Source: Aequorivita iocasae
GTDB lineage: Bacteria > Bacteroidota > Bacteroidia > Flavobacteriales > Flavobacteriaceae
Assembly (NCBI RefSeq): GCF_016757735.1
Contig: NZ_CP068439.1
Coordinates: forward strand, 992,001 to 1,056,000
DNA: 64,000 nucleotides
Direction of reading: 5' to 3'
Each line of letters begins with the position of its first letter. The first letter of the stretch is position 1. The position numbers and the translations under genes are program-made. The notes under the pieces were generated by a model. The model had not been told where the DNA came from. It worked only from the letters and a program-made list of their open reading frames with translations, and did not search any database. Positions 17,444-25,714 of the stretch are shown here, piece by piece.

Positions 17444-17662
17444 TTAGGAATTCAATTTATTGGTTTGTTTAATTACCAAAAATAGCGAAGCGGCCACGCC
17501 CACCAGCGTGCAGATTATAAGAAAAGTTTTTCCGCCATCGGAATATTTGCCGTCCAGCCATTGGCCTAATTTCACAAAAAGATAGATGATAACGCCCATC
17601 TGGATGCCGATACCGGACAGAATGGCCCAGTGTTTTAATCCATTATCTTTTTTTTCGGCCAT
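17444..17662 (-). CDS. AtpZ/AtpI family protein
   Basis: A 72 aa protein with two transmembrane helices (AILSGIGIQMGVIIYLFVKLG and TFLIICTLVGVAASLFLVI) joined by the conserved LGQWLDGKYS loop. AtpZ-type proteins are encoded at the 5' end of ATP synthase operons and are linked to Fo assembly or Mg transport. It lies 11 bases after the bactofilin gene. Confidence 0.88.
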   Translation of the reverse strand: MAEKKDNGLKHWAILSGIGIQMGVIIYLFVKLGQWLDGKYSDGGKTFLIICTLVGVAASLFLVIKQTNKLNS

Positions 17663-17673
17663 TGTATGAAAGT

Positions 17674-18150
17674 TTAATCGTCTAGATCGGTCTCTACAGT
17701 TGCTTTTTTCATGCGCTGTTGACGATCAAATGGATGTGCTTTGGAGTTTTCCGCAGGGGCGTGGTTGGAGGTTGGAGTGCTTTTAGATTTACCGTCCTGC
17801 ATCACACAAGAGGCATTCATTGTGGCGCCTGGCTCAACAGCCAGTTTGCCAACCGTTACATCGCCTTCAATGATTGCTGTTGCCCTTAAAGAAAGGGTTC
17901 CGGATACTTGGAGATTGCCTTCAAATCTGCCTTCAATATCAGCATTCTCACAGGTAAGCGTTCCTATAATAACGCCCGTTTTTCCCAAAACAACTTTTGA
18001 AGGGGTTTTTACGTTACCTTCCACCGTACCGTCAATTCTAAAAAATCCTGTAGAGGAAACATCACCTTTTAATTTGGTCCCTTCGTTGATCCTATTTTGG
18101 GCAGAACCCGGTTCTGCAGCGATTCGTTTTTCTTTTTTGTCTGAAAACAT
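17674..18150 (-). CDS. Bactofilin (polymer-forming cytoskeletal protein)
   Basis: A 158 aa protein. The central residues, about 25-110, show the bactofilin right-handed beta-helix pattern of regularly spaced Gly and hydrophobic residues (GDVSSTGFFRIDGTVEGNVKT, KTGVIIGTLTCENADIEGRFEGN), flanked by charged, disordered ends. Bactofilins self-assemble into filaments that scaffold cell-wall enzymes or morphogenetic proteins. It is located between sprE and atpZ and probably shares their transcript. Confidence 0.93.
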   Translation of the reverse strand: MFSDKKEKRIAAEPGSAQNRINEGTKLKGDVSSTGFFRIDGTVEGNVKTPSKVVLGKTGVIIGTLTCENADIEGRFEGNLQVSGTLSLRATAIIEGDVTVGKLAVEPGATMNASCVMQDGKSKSTPTSNHAPAENSKAHPFDRQQRMKKATVETDLDD

Positions 18151-18202
18151 AGCAGTTGGTTTAAAAGGTTACTATTCTGTTGTTCGGTTTGCTAGTAGGT
18201 GT

Positions 18203-20758
18203 TTATTTAGTTACATCTTGCTGTAAATAATCGTCCAGGTTTTTATGGATTTGGATGATTTTATAATTTGGAGATGAAATTTCAAAAAATGGATGTTTTA
18301 TTTTAAACTCTTTTCTTTCTTTTAAAACCTCACCCAAACCGCGTGCGCCCATTTTAGTGTTCAGCCCGTGGACAATTACCAGTGTAGTTTGTGGATCGTA
18401 ATAATCTATGGAAGTTACCATATTTGTGTACCGGAAATCATTTATGGCCTTATCCAGCTTTTCTTTTAATTTTTGTGCTTCTTCTCTTTCTTCAGTGTTG
18501 AATTTATAAACCAATTTCCAACTATCGCTTCCTTCTTCGGGCACAAAATCCTTTATTGCAAGCAACGGCAATGTGTTGCTGTAAATAAGCTGTGCCTGTT
18601 TGCCCTCATCGGTACTTGGATAGTTAAGTGAAACAAAGTTCAAAGCTTTTTTATAAGCTTCGAAACCCTGTTGGCGGCCAATGGCGGTAGCTTTCAGCAA
18701 TTCAAATTTTGGAACGATATCGTTGCCGTTATATACCATCATGTATTCATCTGCTTTTTGAATAACTTCGGCATATTTTGAGGCTTCAAATTCTTTGTAT
18801 AGTTGTTTGTATTTAAATTCAGGGCTGGATTCATCGGTTGGCAATTGTGAGTTGGGATTGCGAAGAATTTCAGCATAGCGAGTGTCGGCATGGTTGGTCA
18901 ATACATCATTCTTGTATTTATCGGCAGATGAAGGATTTTCTAAGATTTCATAAATCTTCACCAAATTGTATTTTGCGGGTACTACCAATCGTTCTTCGGG
19001 ATTGTAGGTAAGCAGTTTTTCTAGTCTATTTGCCGCAAGCTTGTATTCCTTGAATTTTTCTTTGTAAATCAGTCCCAATTGATAGTAAGCAAAGTTTCTG
19101 TCTTTTGCCAAGCTGTCAAGTATTTTTTGATCAGTTGGAATTTGTGCAATATAGGTTTGAGGTTTATAGAGTTCGTTTTCGGCTATAGGTGCAACGTCGG
19201 CTACTTCTTCATCATTATCAATCAAAGAACTTCTTTTGCTCGAGAGTCTCCAGTTGTCCTCTAGATTTCTGTCTCCCCATACTTTTCTGAATTCGCCTTT
19301 TCCATAAGCTACCGTGGAAGTATTATAAAAGTAAAATGTGCTTCCTTTATTGGGGCCTGCGGCTGTTTTTCCTTTTTCGTAGAATTCTTTATTGACAATT
19401 TTTTGTTCAACTTTAACTGCTTCCAAAGAATCTCTTACCGCCTGTTCCTTCAGCCGTGTTGTATAATCAGTGAAGAAGGCTAGCTGTTCGGCCTCGCTCA
19501 TTTGTGAAAGTTTCAGGATGCTGTCGTTTGTTGTGGCTATGTCTTCATACTTGATAACATCATCTAGGTTTTCACGCTTTTTGGTAATACGCCTCCAATG
19601 GCGGCTTTTCGCCTCAAGAAAAGTAAGCGTACTGTCATAATAAGCTCCTGCAGTTTTATATTTTGCATTGTCAAAGTTGATTTCTGCAAGGGTTTGATAG
19701 TTTACAGCCTGAAGAATCCTATCTTGTCTAAAAGCTTTAATAGATTTGTTGTAATATTTTACAGCGGTGTTAATACTGTCACTGTTGCGGTAATAATCAC
19801 CAAACTGGTTGTAGATTTTATCCAAGAAGGGACGGTTTTCGCGATTTTTTTCAAGGTCTTGCAACAGTTCCAAGAATGCTATTCGGTCGCCTTTTTCGTA
19901 GTCAAAGTTTTTCCCTTTTTCCAGATATGCATTGATCATATAAGCCCGAGACGTTTTGCGGTTCATTGCAATAACCTCATCAAAGGCAATATTTGCGCTG
20001 TCTTTTTCACCCAAACGGTTGTAAATCTGACCTTTTATAAAAGTATATCTTCCTTTTAACTCTTTGTCATTTACATTTTCAGTTGCCATTTTAATGTATT
20101 CCAACGCTGGCTGCAAAGAATCAAGATTGATAAACGCCTGTGCCATCATTGCTGCGCCATCGGCAATTTCTTCTTCTTTCAATTCAGCCTGCTCAAACAT
20201 TTTTTTGAGGTTTTCAATAGCGTATTCCTCATTTTTCAGCCGAATGTTTGTCTTTGCTTTCCACACCTTCGCAAGATTAATATTATTGCTGGTTGGATAG
20301 CGATCCAAAATAAAATTGAAAGCATCCAGTGCAGGAATAAAACGCCCGTCGTAGTAACGTGCTTTTCCTAATAGCATATAGGCTTCGTCAATCTGCGGGT
20401 TGTATTCCTTGCCGTCAATGTACATGGAATGCTTCTGGATAGCCTTTGCGGCTTTTTCCTCAGCACGGTTAAAACCTCCGGCCCCTTCGCCTTTAGCGGC
20501 ACCTGGGGCTTTTACTTCTGCTTCGCGCTCCTCTATTTCAATTCTTTCCACGGGAAGTATTTCCCAAAAATTGTCACGAAATCCATACGCCAATTGCTCT
20601 TTGGCATCGGCAAAAGCCATGTCGCCATTGTACAGTGTGTTATATTCGGTGGTTACCGCATGAACGTTACGGTTAAGGAATGTATTTTTTTTGCGAGAAC
20701 AAGCTGCCAAAAAAATAACAGCGAGAAAAAATAGCGTAATTTTATATGTGCCCTTCAA
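18203..20758 (-). CDS. sprE: SprE-like TPR lipoprotein, gliding motility / type IX secretion
   Basis: An 851 aa lipoprotein. The signal peptide ends in LAAC with the acylated cysteine near residue 20. Much of the rest is tetratricopeptide-like helical repeats (for example AYMLLGKARYYDGRFIPALDAFNFIL). Length, lipobox and N-terminus (NTFLNRNVHAVTTEYNTLYNGD) fit SprE of Flavobacterium johnsoniae, called PorW in Porphyromonas, which is needed for type IX secretion and gliding. The start is a TTG at 20758: a stop lies six codons upstream in frame and no ATG is available before the signal peptide. The gene neighbours bactofilin and atp genes. Confidence 0.87.
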   Translation of the reverse strand: MKGTYKITLFFLAVIFLAACSRKKNTFLNRNVHAVTTEYNTLYNGDMAFADAKEQLAYGFRDNFWEILPVERIEIEEREAEVKAPGAAKGEGAGGFNRAEEKAAKAIQKHSMYIDGKEYNPQIDEAYMLLGKARYYDGRFIPALDAFNFILDRYPTSNNINLAKVWKAKTNIRLKNEEYAIENLKKMFEQAELKEEEIADGAAMMAQAFINLDSLQPALEYIKMATENVNDKELKGRYTFIKGQIYNRLGEKDSANIAFDEVIAMNRKTSRAYMINAYLEKGKNFDYEKGDRIAFLELLQDLEKNRENRPFLDKIYNQFGDYYRNSDSINTAVKYYNKSIKAFRQDRILQAVNYQTLAEINFDNAKYKTAGAYYDSTLTFLEAKSRHWRRITKKRENLDDVIKYEDIATTNDSILKLSQMSEAEQLAFFTDYTTRLKEQAVRDSLEAVKVEQKIVNKEFYEKGKTAAGPNKGSTFYFYNTSTVAYGKGEFRKVWGDRNLEDNWRLSSKRSSLIDNDEEVADVAPIAENELYKPQTYIAQIPTDQKILDSLAKDRNFAYYQLGLIYKEKFKEYKLAANRLEKLLTYNPEERLVVPAKYNLVKIYEILENPSSADKYKNDVLTNHADTRYAEILRNPNSQLPTDESSPEFKYKQLYKEFEASKYAEVIQKADEYMMVYNGNDIVPKFELLKATAIGRQQGFEAYKKALNFVSLNYPSTDEGKQAQLIYSNTLPLLAIKDFVPEEGSDSWKLVYKFNTEEREEAQKLKEKLDKAINDFRYTNMVTSIDYYDPQTTLVIVHGLNTKMGARGLGEVLKERKEFKIKHPFFEISSPNYKIIQIHKNLDDYLQQDVTK

Positions 20759-20902
20759 AATGCTTTCGGTTTATATAATATTCAAACTTAAAAGGTTCTA
20801 TTTTAGTATGTAGAATCACTAAAGAGCGGTAAAAATACATTTCTTTTTAATATCTGCTTAGGGAAACGCCTAAAAAATGCTTCATATTAAGGGCGCTGAA
20901 GC
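20759..20902. other. Intergenic spacer between sprE and the reductase gene
   Basis: This AT-rich stretch holds the divergent upstream regions of sprE and the 2Fe-2S reductase gene. I saw no further ORF, RNA gene or hairpin, and no convincing -7 box for sprE. Confidence 0.5.
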
Positions 20903-20932
20903 TTTGTTTCCTTGATTTCCTTTGTACTTTTG
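20903..20932 (+). promoter_or_regulatory. Promoter of the 2Fe-2S flavodoxin-reductase gene
   Basis: TTTG at 20903-20906 and TACTTTTG at 20925-20932, separated by 18 bases, match the Bacteroidota -33/-7 pattern. The ATG at 20953 would follow a leader of about 15 nt containing a run of A. Confidence 0.75.
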
Positions 20933-20952
20933 CAAAAAAAAAATTCAGAATT

Positions 20953-21993
20953 ATGAGCGAATTTCACGCGCTTACCGTTTCCGAAGTAAAAAGAGAAACA
21001 CCAAACGCCGTTTCCATTACTTTTAGCGTACCAGAAAATCTTAAGAAAACCTTCGCCTTTAAGGCCGGGCAATACATTACCATAAAACATGAAAAGGATG
21101 GAAAACAGCTACGCCGGGCGTATTCCTTATGTTCTTCACCAAAAAGTGGCATCCTAAAAGTTGCTGTTAAAAAGGTAGATAAAGGAAGTTTTTCAATCTA
21201 TGCAAATACAAAATTGCAAGCGGGCGATACCCTGCAAGTAATGCCTCCCACGGGGAAATTCATTTTAGAGCCAAACTTAAAAAACTATGTGGCTTTTGCT
21301 GCCGGAAGTGGTATAACGCCAATACTTTCTTTGATTAAATGTACTTTGGAAGAAATGCCGCAGAGTACTTTTCTATTGGTTTTTGGCAATAGAAATCAGG
21401 AAGAAACAATGTTTTACAATGAAATTTTAGAGCTTCAGAGACAATTTCCAAATCGTTTTACAGCTGAATTTGTTTTCAGCAGGAAGGAAGAAGAAAATGC
21501 TAAATTTGGAAGAATTGATCGCTCTATTGTAAACTTTTTTCTGAAGAATAAATATAAAAATACTACATACGAATCCTTTTACCTATGCGGACCGGAGGAA
21601 ATGATCGATGAAGTTTCGGCAACGCTGAAGCATAATGGTATTAATTCAAAACAAATTCACCACGAGCTTTTTTCCACCGCCGAAAAAGGACTTTTGGTCG
21701 AAAAACACGACGGTAACACAAGCATTATCGTTATGCTGGATGACGAAGAGGAGATCTTTGAAATGCCACAGACTAAATCCATTCTTGAAGCAGCGTTGGA
21801 CGAAGGTTTGGATCCTCCATATTCTTGCCAAGGCGGAATTTGCAGTACCTGCATTGCCCGTTTAAAAGAAGGAAAAGCCGAAATGCGCAAAAACCAAATT
21901 TTAACCGAATCTGAAATTGCGGATGGATTGATACTTACCTGCCAAGCGCATCCCACTTCACCAAAAGTAGTTGTGGATTACGACGATGTGTAG
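20953..21993 (+). CDS. PaaE-like ferredoxin reductase with C-terminal 2Fe-2S domain
   Basis: A 346 aa electron-transfer flavoprotein. Residues about 1-100 form the FAD-binding barrel with RRAYSLCSSP. Residues 105-230 form the NAD(P)-binding part with AAGSGITPILS and YLCGPEEMI. Residues 250-346 are a plant-type ferredoxin with the cluster cysteines in PPYSCQGGICSTCIARL and the last one in LTCQAHP. The order matches PaaE of the phenylacetyl-CoA epoxidase complex, but no other paa gene is nearby, so a general reductase role is as likely. It is monocistronic. Confidence 0.9.
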   Translation: MSEFHALTVSEVKRETPNAVSITFSVPENLKKTFAFKAGQYITIKHEKDGKQLRRAYSLCSSPKSGILKVAVKKVDKGSFSIYANTKLQAGDTLQVMPPTGKFILEPNLKNYVAFAAGSGITPILSLIKCTLEEMPQSTFLLVFGNRNQEETMFYNEILELQRQFPNRFTAEFVFSRKEEENAKFGRIDRSIVNFFLKNKYKNTTYESFYLCGPEEMIDEVSATLKHNGINSKQIHHELFSTAEKGLLVEKHDGNTSIIVMLDDEEEIFEMPQTKSILEAALDEGLDPPYSCQGGICSTCIARLKEGKAEMRKNQILTESEIADGLILTCQAHPTSPKVVVDYDDV

Positions 21994-22332
21994 GGCTTAA
22001 AAAGTGAGCGTAACCGGTATAATAGACCCTATGAATGTAGGTGTCTGTTCTATATTGAAGATTATTACCGACGATATCATTTGGTAACTATGGAGTATCT
22101 ATAAAGCATGGTCGGCATGAGGTCGGCATGAGGTCGGCATGAGGTCGGCATGAGGTCGGCATGAGGTCGGCATGAGTCCGAAGGAATATGTTTTTTTGTA
22201 ATTTATATTTCCTATGGAGGAAAAATAATATAGCTACCCACTAACTGGATAAGAGGTTGACATTTATGCAAATATACAATATTTCTATGCTATTGTCAAG
22301 CTTACAATTAAATTGAATCTTTATATTTCGAA
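21994..22332. other. 339-base gene-free interval
   Basis: The gap lies between the convergent reductase and GT9 genes. It holds the 11-bp tandem repeat (22111-22176). The remainder is AT-rich, with no ORF above background, no tRNA-like fold and no clear terminator. A weak partial inverted repeat surrounds 22015-22055 (TAGACC... GGTGTCT). Confidence 0.6.
22111..22176. repeat. Six perfect tandem copies of an 11-bp unit
   Basis: GTCGGCATGAG is repeated six times without error, preceded by a partial copy (GCATG) at 22106-22110. The unit is not a multiple of three and yields TGA in every frame of the + strand, so it is not coding. Its GC content is far above the AT-rich flanks. Confidence 0.95.
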
Positions 22333-23367
22333 TTACATTAAAACCTGATTTATTTTTTTTAACACTATTGCTGGAGAAATCGTCTTCATTACTTCCTCAT
22401 AACCGGTTGGAAACTTGTTGCCGTAAATAGAAGTTGGAATTAATGGATATTTTTCTCTGTCAGCCATTAATTGATTTTTTTCTGGCTGATTAAAAGGTAC
22501 AAATCCCGCAAATGGGTGCGTCACGCCCCACAATGTAACTACCGGGACACCGTACATAGCCGCTAAATGCCCGTTACCGCTATCCATGGAAAGCATTAAG
22601 TCTAGGTTTGAAATTAAAGCAAGTTCTTCTTCAAAAGTAAGTTTTCCGGCAACGTTGGTAACGTTTGCGAAAGGGTTTTCGAGCTTTTTAAGAAGTTCAA
22701 TTTCTTTCTTTCCGCCGCCGAAAAGAAAGATTCGGTATTTGTCAGATTCATCCAATTTGCGGATTACCTCAGCCATTAAACTTAAAGGATACATTTTGCT
22801 TTGGTGGGCAGCAAAAGGAGCGATGCCGATTATTTTTTTCGGCTCAACGCCTATAAGCCCATTAAGTTTTGGACCCAACCTTTTTTGTGGTGGGGGGGTA
22901 AATTGTTTTAAATCAATAGTAAAACCGAGCTTTTCAAAAACATCGGCGTAGCGCTGGTGTGTGCTTTTTAATTGAGAAATATTTTCGCCTTTGGCAGCTA
23001 TCAATGCTTTCTTCTCAGCTCTGCCTTTATCAATAGTGGCCGTTTTAATTCCTTTAAACTTTAAATATTTCGTAATTATTTTGGAACGGATTACATTGTG
23101 AAGATCTGCTACGGCATCAATTCCCAAATCTTTGGCTTCGTTAGCCAGTTTAACCAAGCCGAAACCTCTGTGTTCCCCATACACATCAGCTTCCAAAAAA
23201 TCTAGATTGGGGATTTCTTCAAAAAAAGGTTTAAAAAAGGGTCGGGAAAGTACAGTGATTTTTACGTTTGGATAGGTTTGCGCCAAAACGCTAAGTACGG
23301 GCACGGTCATAGCTACATCGCCCATTGCGGAGAGGCGGATTACCAATATGTGGGTGGGTTTTTCCAT
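22333..23367 (-). CDS. Glycosyltransferase family 9 (heptosyltransferase-like)
   Basis: A 344 aa GT-B enzyme similar to the ADP-heptose:LPS heptosyltransferases. The N-terminus HILVIRLSAMGDVAMTVPVL is the typical first Rossmann unit, and SMDSGNGHLAAMYGVPVVTLWG is the donor-binding signature. It probably adds a sugar to lipopolysaccharide core. The DUF4254 gene lies 98 bases upstream on the same strand; that pairing recurs in Bacteroidota. The spacer contains a copy of the dispersed 25-bp repeat. Confidence 0.9.
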   Translation of the reverse strand: MEKPTHILVIRLSAMGDVAMTVPVLSVLAQTYPNVKITVLSRPFFKPFFEEIPNLDFLEADVYGEHRGFGLVKLANEAKDLGIDAVADLHNVIRSKIITKYLKFKGIKTATIDKGRAEKKALIAAKGENISQLKSTHQRYADVFEKLGFTIDLKQFTPPPQKRLGPKLNGLIGVEPKKIIGIAPFAAHQSKMYPLSLMAEVIRKLDESDKYRIFLFGGGKKEIELLKKLENPFANVTNVAGKLTFEEELALISNLDLMLSMDSGNGHLAAMYGVPVVTLWGVTHPFAGFVPFNQPEKNQLMADREKYPLIPTSIYGNKFPTGYEEVMKTISPAIVLKKINQVLM

Positions 23368-23435
23368 ATTTTTTTGTCAAAAACCCTTTCGGCTGCCCTT
23401 CGGATTCGTTCAGGACGGGCTGCTCAGGGGGACAA

Positions 23436-23460
23436 CCCTTCGACTGCGCTCAGGGTGACA
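23436..23460. repeat. Dispersed 25-bp repeat, copy 2 (DUF4254-GT9 spacer)
   Basis: It is identical to 14390-14414 except for one base. A degenerate third version (CCCTTCGGATTCGTTCAGG) is just beside it at 23396-23414, so this spacer seems to have accumulated two elements. Confidence 0.8.
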
Positions 23461-23465
23461 AAATA

Positions 23466-24074
23466 TTATTTTTTACCGCGAAGCACTGGATTTAGCTCGT
23501 CGTCGTTGTACATTTTCATCTGCTTATAAACTTTCATATACTTTCTCCCGTGGGCAATATCGTCCAGCAATTGATTAATGGCGGTGCTTAAATCTACACG
23601 TTGTTCCAGCAAAATATTCAACTTTGCTTTGCAAGCCATCAAATGTTCCTGGGAAGCATCTATACGAGTAGCTTCCTCGTTCATATGATATACTTTTAAA
23701 GCTAAAATGGAAAGTCTATCAATTCCCCACGCAGGACTTTCGGTGTTGATGGTCGCGTTATCCTTCACCTTTACGTGTTTAAATTTTTCGAGGAAATAAC
23801 TGTCAATATATTCCACCATATCGGTACGATCCTGATTGGAAGCGTCTATTTGGCGCTTCAATTTTAAGGCTGCAACGGGATCAATATTCGGGTCGCGGAT
23901 TATGTCTTCATAATGCCATTGCACCGTGTCTATCCAGCATTTTCGGTATAACAAGTGTTCAATCAATTGGCTGTCCTTATCGTATGGATTGCTGAAAGGT
24001 TGGTCCACGGTGTTTATCTCGTGGTACTTATTTATGACTTCTGCGAAGATTTTGTTGGCTTTGTCGCTAAACAT
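23466..24074 (-). CDS. DUF4254 domain-containing protein
   Basis: A 202 aa soluble helical protein. The features are a repeated acidic/aromatic helix pattern with the conserved segment ESPAWGIDRLSILALKVYHM, which identifies DUF4254. Its function is unknown, but it commonly sits beside GT9 glycosyltransferases, so a link with LPS assembly is possible. It starts 3 bases after the stop of the DNA methyltransferase, completing a tightly packed four-gene run. Confidence 0.85.
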   Translation of the reverse strand: MFSDKANKIFAEVINKYHEINTVDQPFSNPYDKDSQLIEHLLYRKCWIDTVQWHYEDIIRDPNIDPVAALKLKRQIDASNQDRTDMVEYIDSYFLEKFKHVKVKDNATINTESPAWGIDRLSILALKVYHMNEEATRIDASQEHLMACKAKLNILLEQRVDLSTAINQLLDDIAHGRKYMKVYKQMKMYNDDELNPVLRGKK

Positions 24075-24077
24075 AAT

Positions 24078-25076
24078 TTATTGTTTTTCTAAAATGTGTA
24101 AATATTCAAAAGTTTCGGAGGCTTTATGATTTCGATTTTCGGTTTTATCTGCTTTGAAACGTTGGTATTTTTTGGTTTTCAACGTATATTTTCCGAAGCG
24201 TTCCATCACCGTTTGCACTTCCTTTTGGCCCATCAATCCTTCGTTGTTGTAACTCAGAAAAATGTATGGAAACTCAGCATTTTCAATCAATTCCTCAAAA
24301 CTTTTAAGGACTTCCCCGGTCCTGCACCAGTCACTTTTATAATAATCGCGCAGGCCCGTTTTTCCCTTAGGCACAAAGGTATCATATTTTGCGATAGTAT
24401 TCAGCAAATGATAGTTGGCGCCATATTGGCGCGCGTTGTACGGCGGATCCAGATAGAGAATATCGCCTTTAATTTTCTTTATAAGCTCATTGCTGTCCTG
24501 CTGAAATACTTGATGCGAATTTTCGGATTGTTGAAAAATAGCAGGCTTTATGACAAGTTTTTTTGATGCTGAAGTTTTTATGTGCTTTAAATATGCGCCA
24601 TAAACCGAAGCAGTGTTGGCAACCTTATCAGCGCTTTCCAAAAGGGAGGTTAGAAGAAAGAAATATTGTTCTTCCGAAATTTGGGAGGCTTTTTTCCAAA
24701 CTTCAATCTGAAGCCGAACTGCATCAATCTTTTGCCCATTTTCTGCAGTAAAATAATTTCTTCCAGCTTTACCATTTTCAGAATAGTTCTCAAAAATGAA
24801 GCCTTTTTTCCCTTTTAGATTATTCAATTCAATTATAAATTCATCATAATCAAAGAGGGTTTGGTTACCAATGTAATTTCTGTTCAGCACAAAACTGTAA
24901 TACTCTACATCATTTGCTATAACTTGTTTTACGTGTGGTTTGAAGTTTCGGCCCACAATGCCCGTTCCCGCAAAAAGATCGCAGAAAGTTTTGTTTGATA
25001 GCTCTTTTCCGCAGACGTCGCTAACCGTTTCAAAAATAAAGCTGGAGAGTTTGTGTTTGGAGCCTATATAGTTCAT
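24078..25076 (-). CDS. D12-class DNA adenine-N6 methyltransferase
   Basis: A 332 aa enzyme that transfers a methyl group from S-adenosylmethionine to adenine in DNA. The SAM motif FAGTGIVGRNFK is near residue 35, and the catalytic motif DPPYNARQYGANYH is near residue 211. The N-terminus MNYIGSKHKL is the usual D12-class start. The start overlaps the stop of the preceding gene in an ATGA. That gene has a PD-(D/E)xK-like motif, so the two probably form a restriction-modification pair; an orphan methylase role is the alternative. The recognition site cannot be predicted. Confidence 0.92.
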   Translation of the reverse strand: MNYIGSKHKLSSFIFETVSDVCGKELSNKTFCDLFAGTGIVGRNFKPHVKQVIANDVEYYSFVLNRNYIGNQTLFDYDEFIIELNNLKGKKGFIFENYSENGKAGRNYFTAENGQKIDAVRLQIEVWKKASQISEEQYFFLLTSLLESADKVANTASVYGAYLKHIKTSASKKLVIKPAIFQQSENSHQVFQQDSNELIKKIKGDILYLDPPYNARQYGANYHLLNTIAKYDTFVPKGKTGLRDYYKSDWCRTGEVLKSFEELIENAEFPYIFLSYNNEGLMGQKEVQTVMERFGKYTLKTKKYQRFKADKTENRNHKASETFEYLHILEKQ

Positions 25077-25714
25077 TTGGAAACCCAGATAATATCACTC
25101 AATGTTTGTTGTCCATCAGCAAAAGTAAATGAATGTAACTGTTCCCGCCGAAAAGATGCCGCATATTTTTGAATAGACTTTTTAAGAAGGGAAATTTCAG
25201 CCTTCAATTTCCAGTGTTCGCCATTTTCAGCATAAACAACTATGAAGAGTCGGTTTTTGAAGTGATGCCGCTTTTGGGTGCTTTGGTTTTTGTAAAGCCA
25301 CTCAATCAGGTCGCTTTTGTGGGTTTGGGCATATGCAAAGGTTTTGTTGAATTGCTTCGGAAAAACCGAGGTTTTATGGTCAAAAGGAATTCCGAAGAGA
25401 TAAAAGTCCTTTTCGGAATCTTTTGTTTCAGCTACGGGTTCAATGCCGTCAATCTCAGTAAAAATCTGTTCCACGGCCTGGGCGCTCCAGAAATTGTACC
25501 ATCGGTTGGCGGCGTATTGAAAAAATTGCTGTTTGTCAAAATCATGCATTTCTACCACAATCGCAATTTTACGAATAAGTGTGTCCCAACTTGAGGTTTG
25601 GTAAATAAAATTTGTATAATTATCCCAAGCATCGTTCTGCTTTCGGTACCATTTATAGGAATATTGGTGCCTGCGCTTTAACTCATTTTCAATATTTTCG
25701 AGGATTAAAGTCAT
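25073..25714 (-). CDS. Putative type II restriction endonuclease
   Basis: A 213 aa protein without a recognised family. Residues near 105-120, KDFYLFGIPFDHKTS, contain a strand-Asp-x-Lys arrangement like the PD-(D/E)xK nuclease core, preceded by acidic helices. I chose the ATG at 25714, which overlaps the upstream DUF6427 stop as ATGA; an in-frame start at 25753 would overlap much more. Its 3' end overlaps the adenine methyltransferase by ATGA as well. A restriction enzyme partnered with the methyltransferase is an inference from motif and position; no search was possible. Confidence 0.6.
   Translation of the reverse strand: MTLILENIENELKRRHQYSYKWYRKQNDAWDNYTNFIYQTSSWDTLIRKIAIVVEMHDFDKQQFFQYAANRWYNFWSAQAVEQIFTEIDGIEPVAETKDSEKDFYLFGIPFDHKTSVFPKQFNKTFAYAQTHKSDLIEWLYKNQSTQKRHHFKNRLFIVVYAENGEHWKLKAEISLLKKSIQKYAASFRREQLHSFTFADGQQTLSDIIWVSK

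Noticed and set aside
22111-22176. 11-bp tandem array considered as a CRISPR
   Set aside because: There are no spacers between the units, the unit is far too short and no cas gene is near.
24078-25714. Reading the methyltransferase neighbourhood as a larger defence island
   Set aside because: Flanking genes (DUF4254, GT9, DUF6427, purD) are core or envelope genes, with no further defence, toxin or mobile genes.
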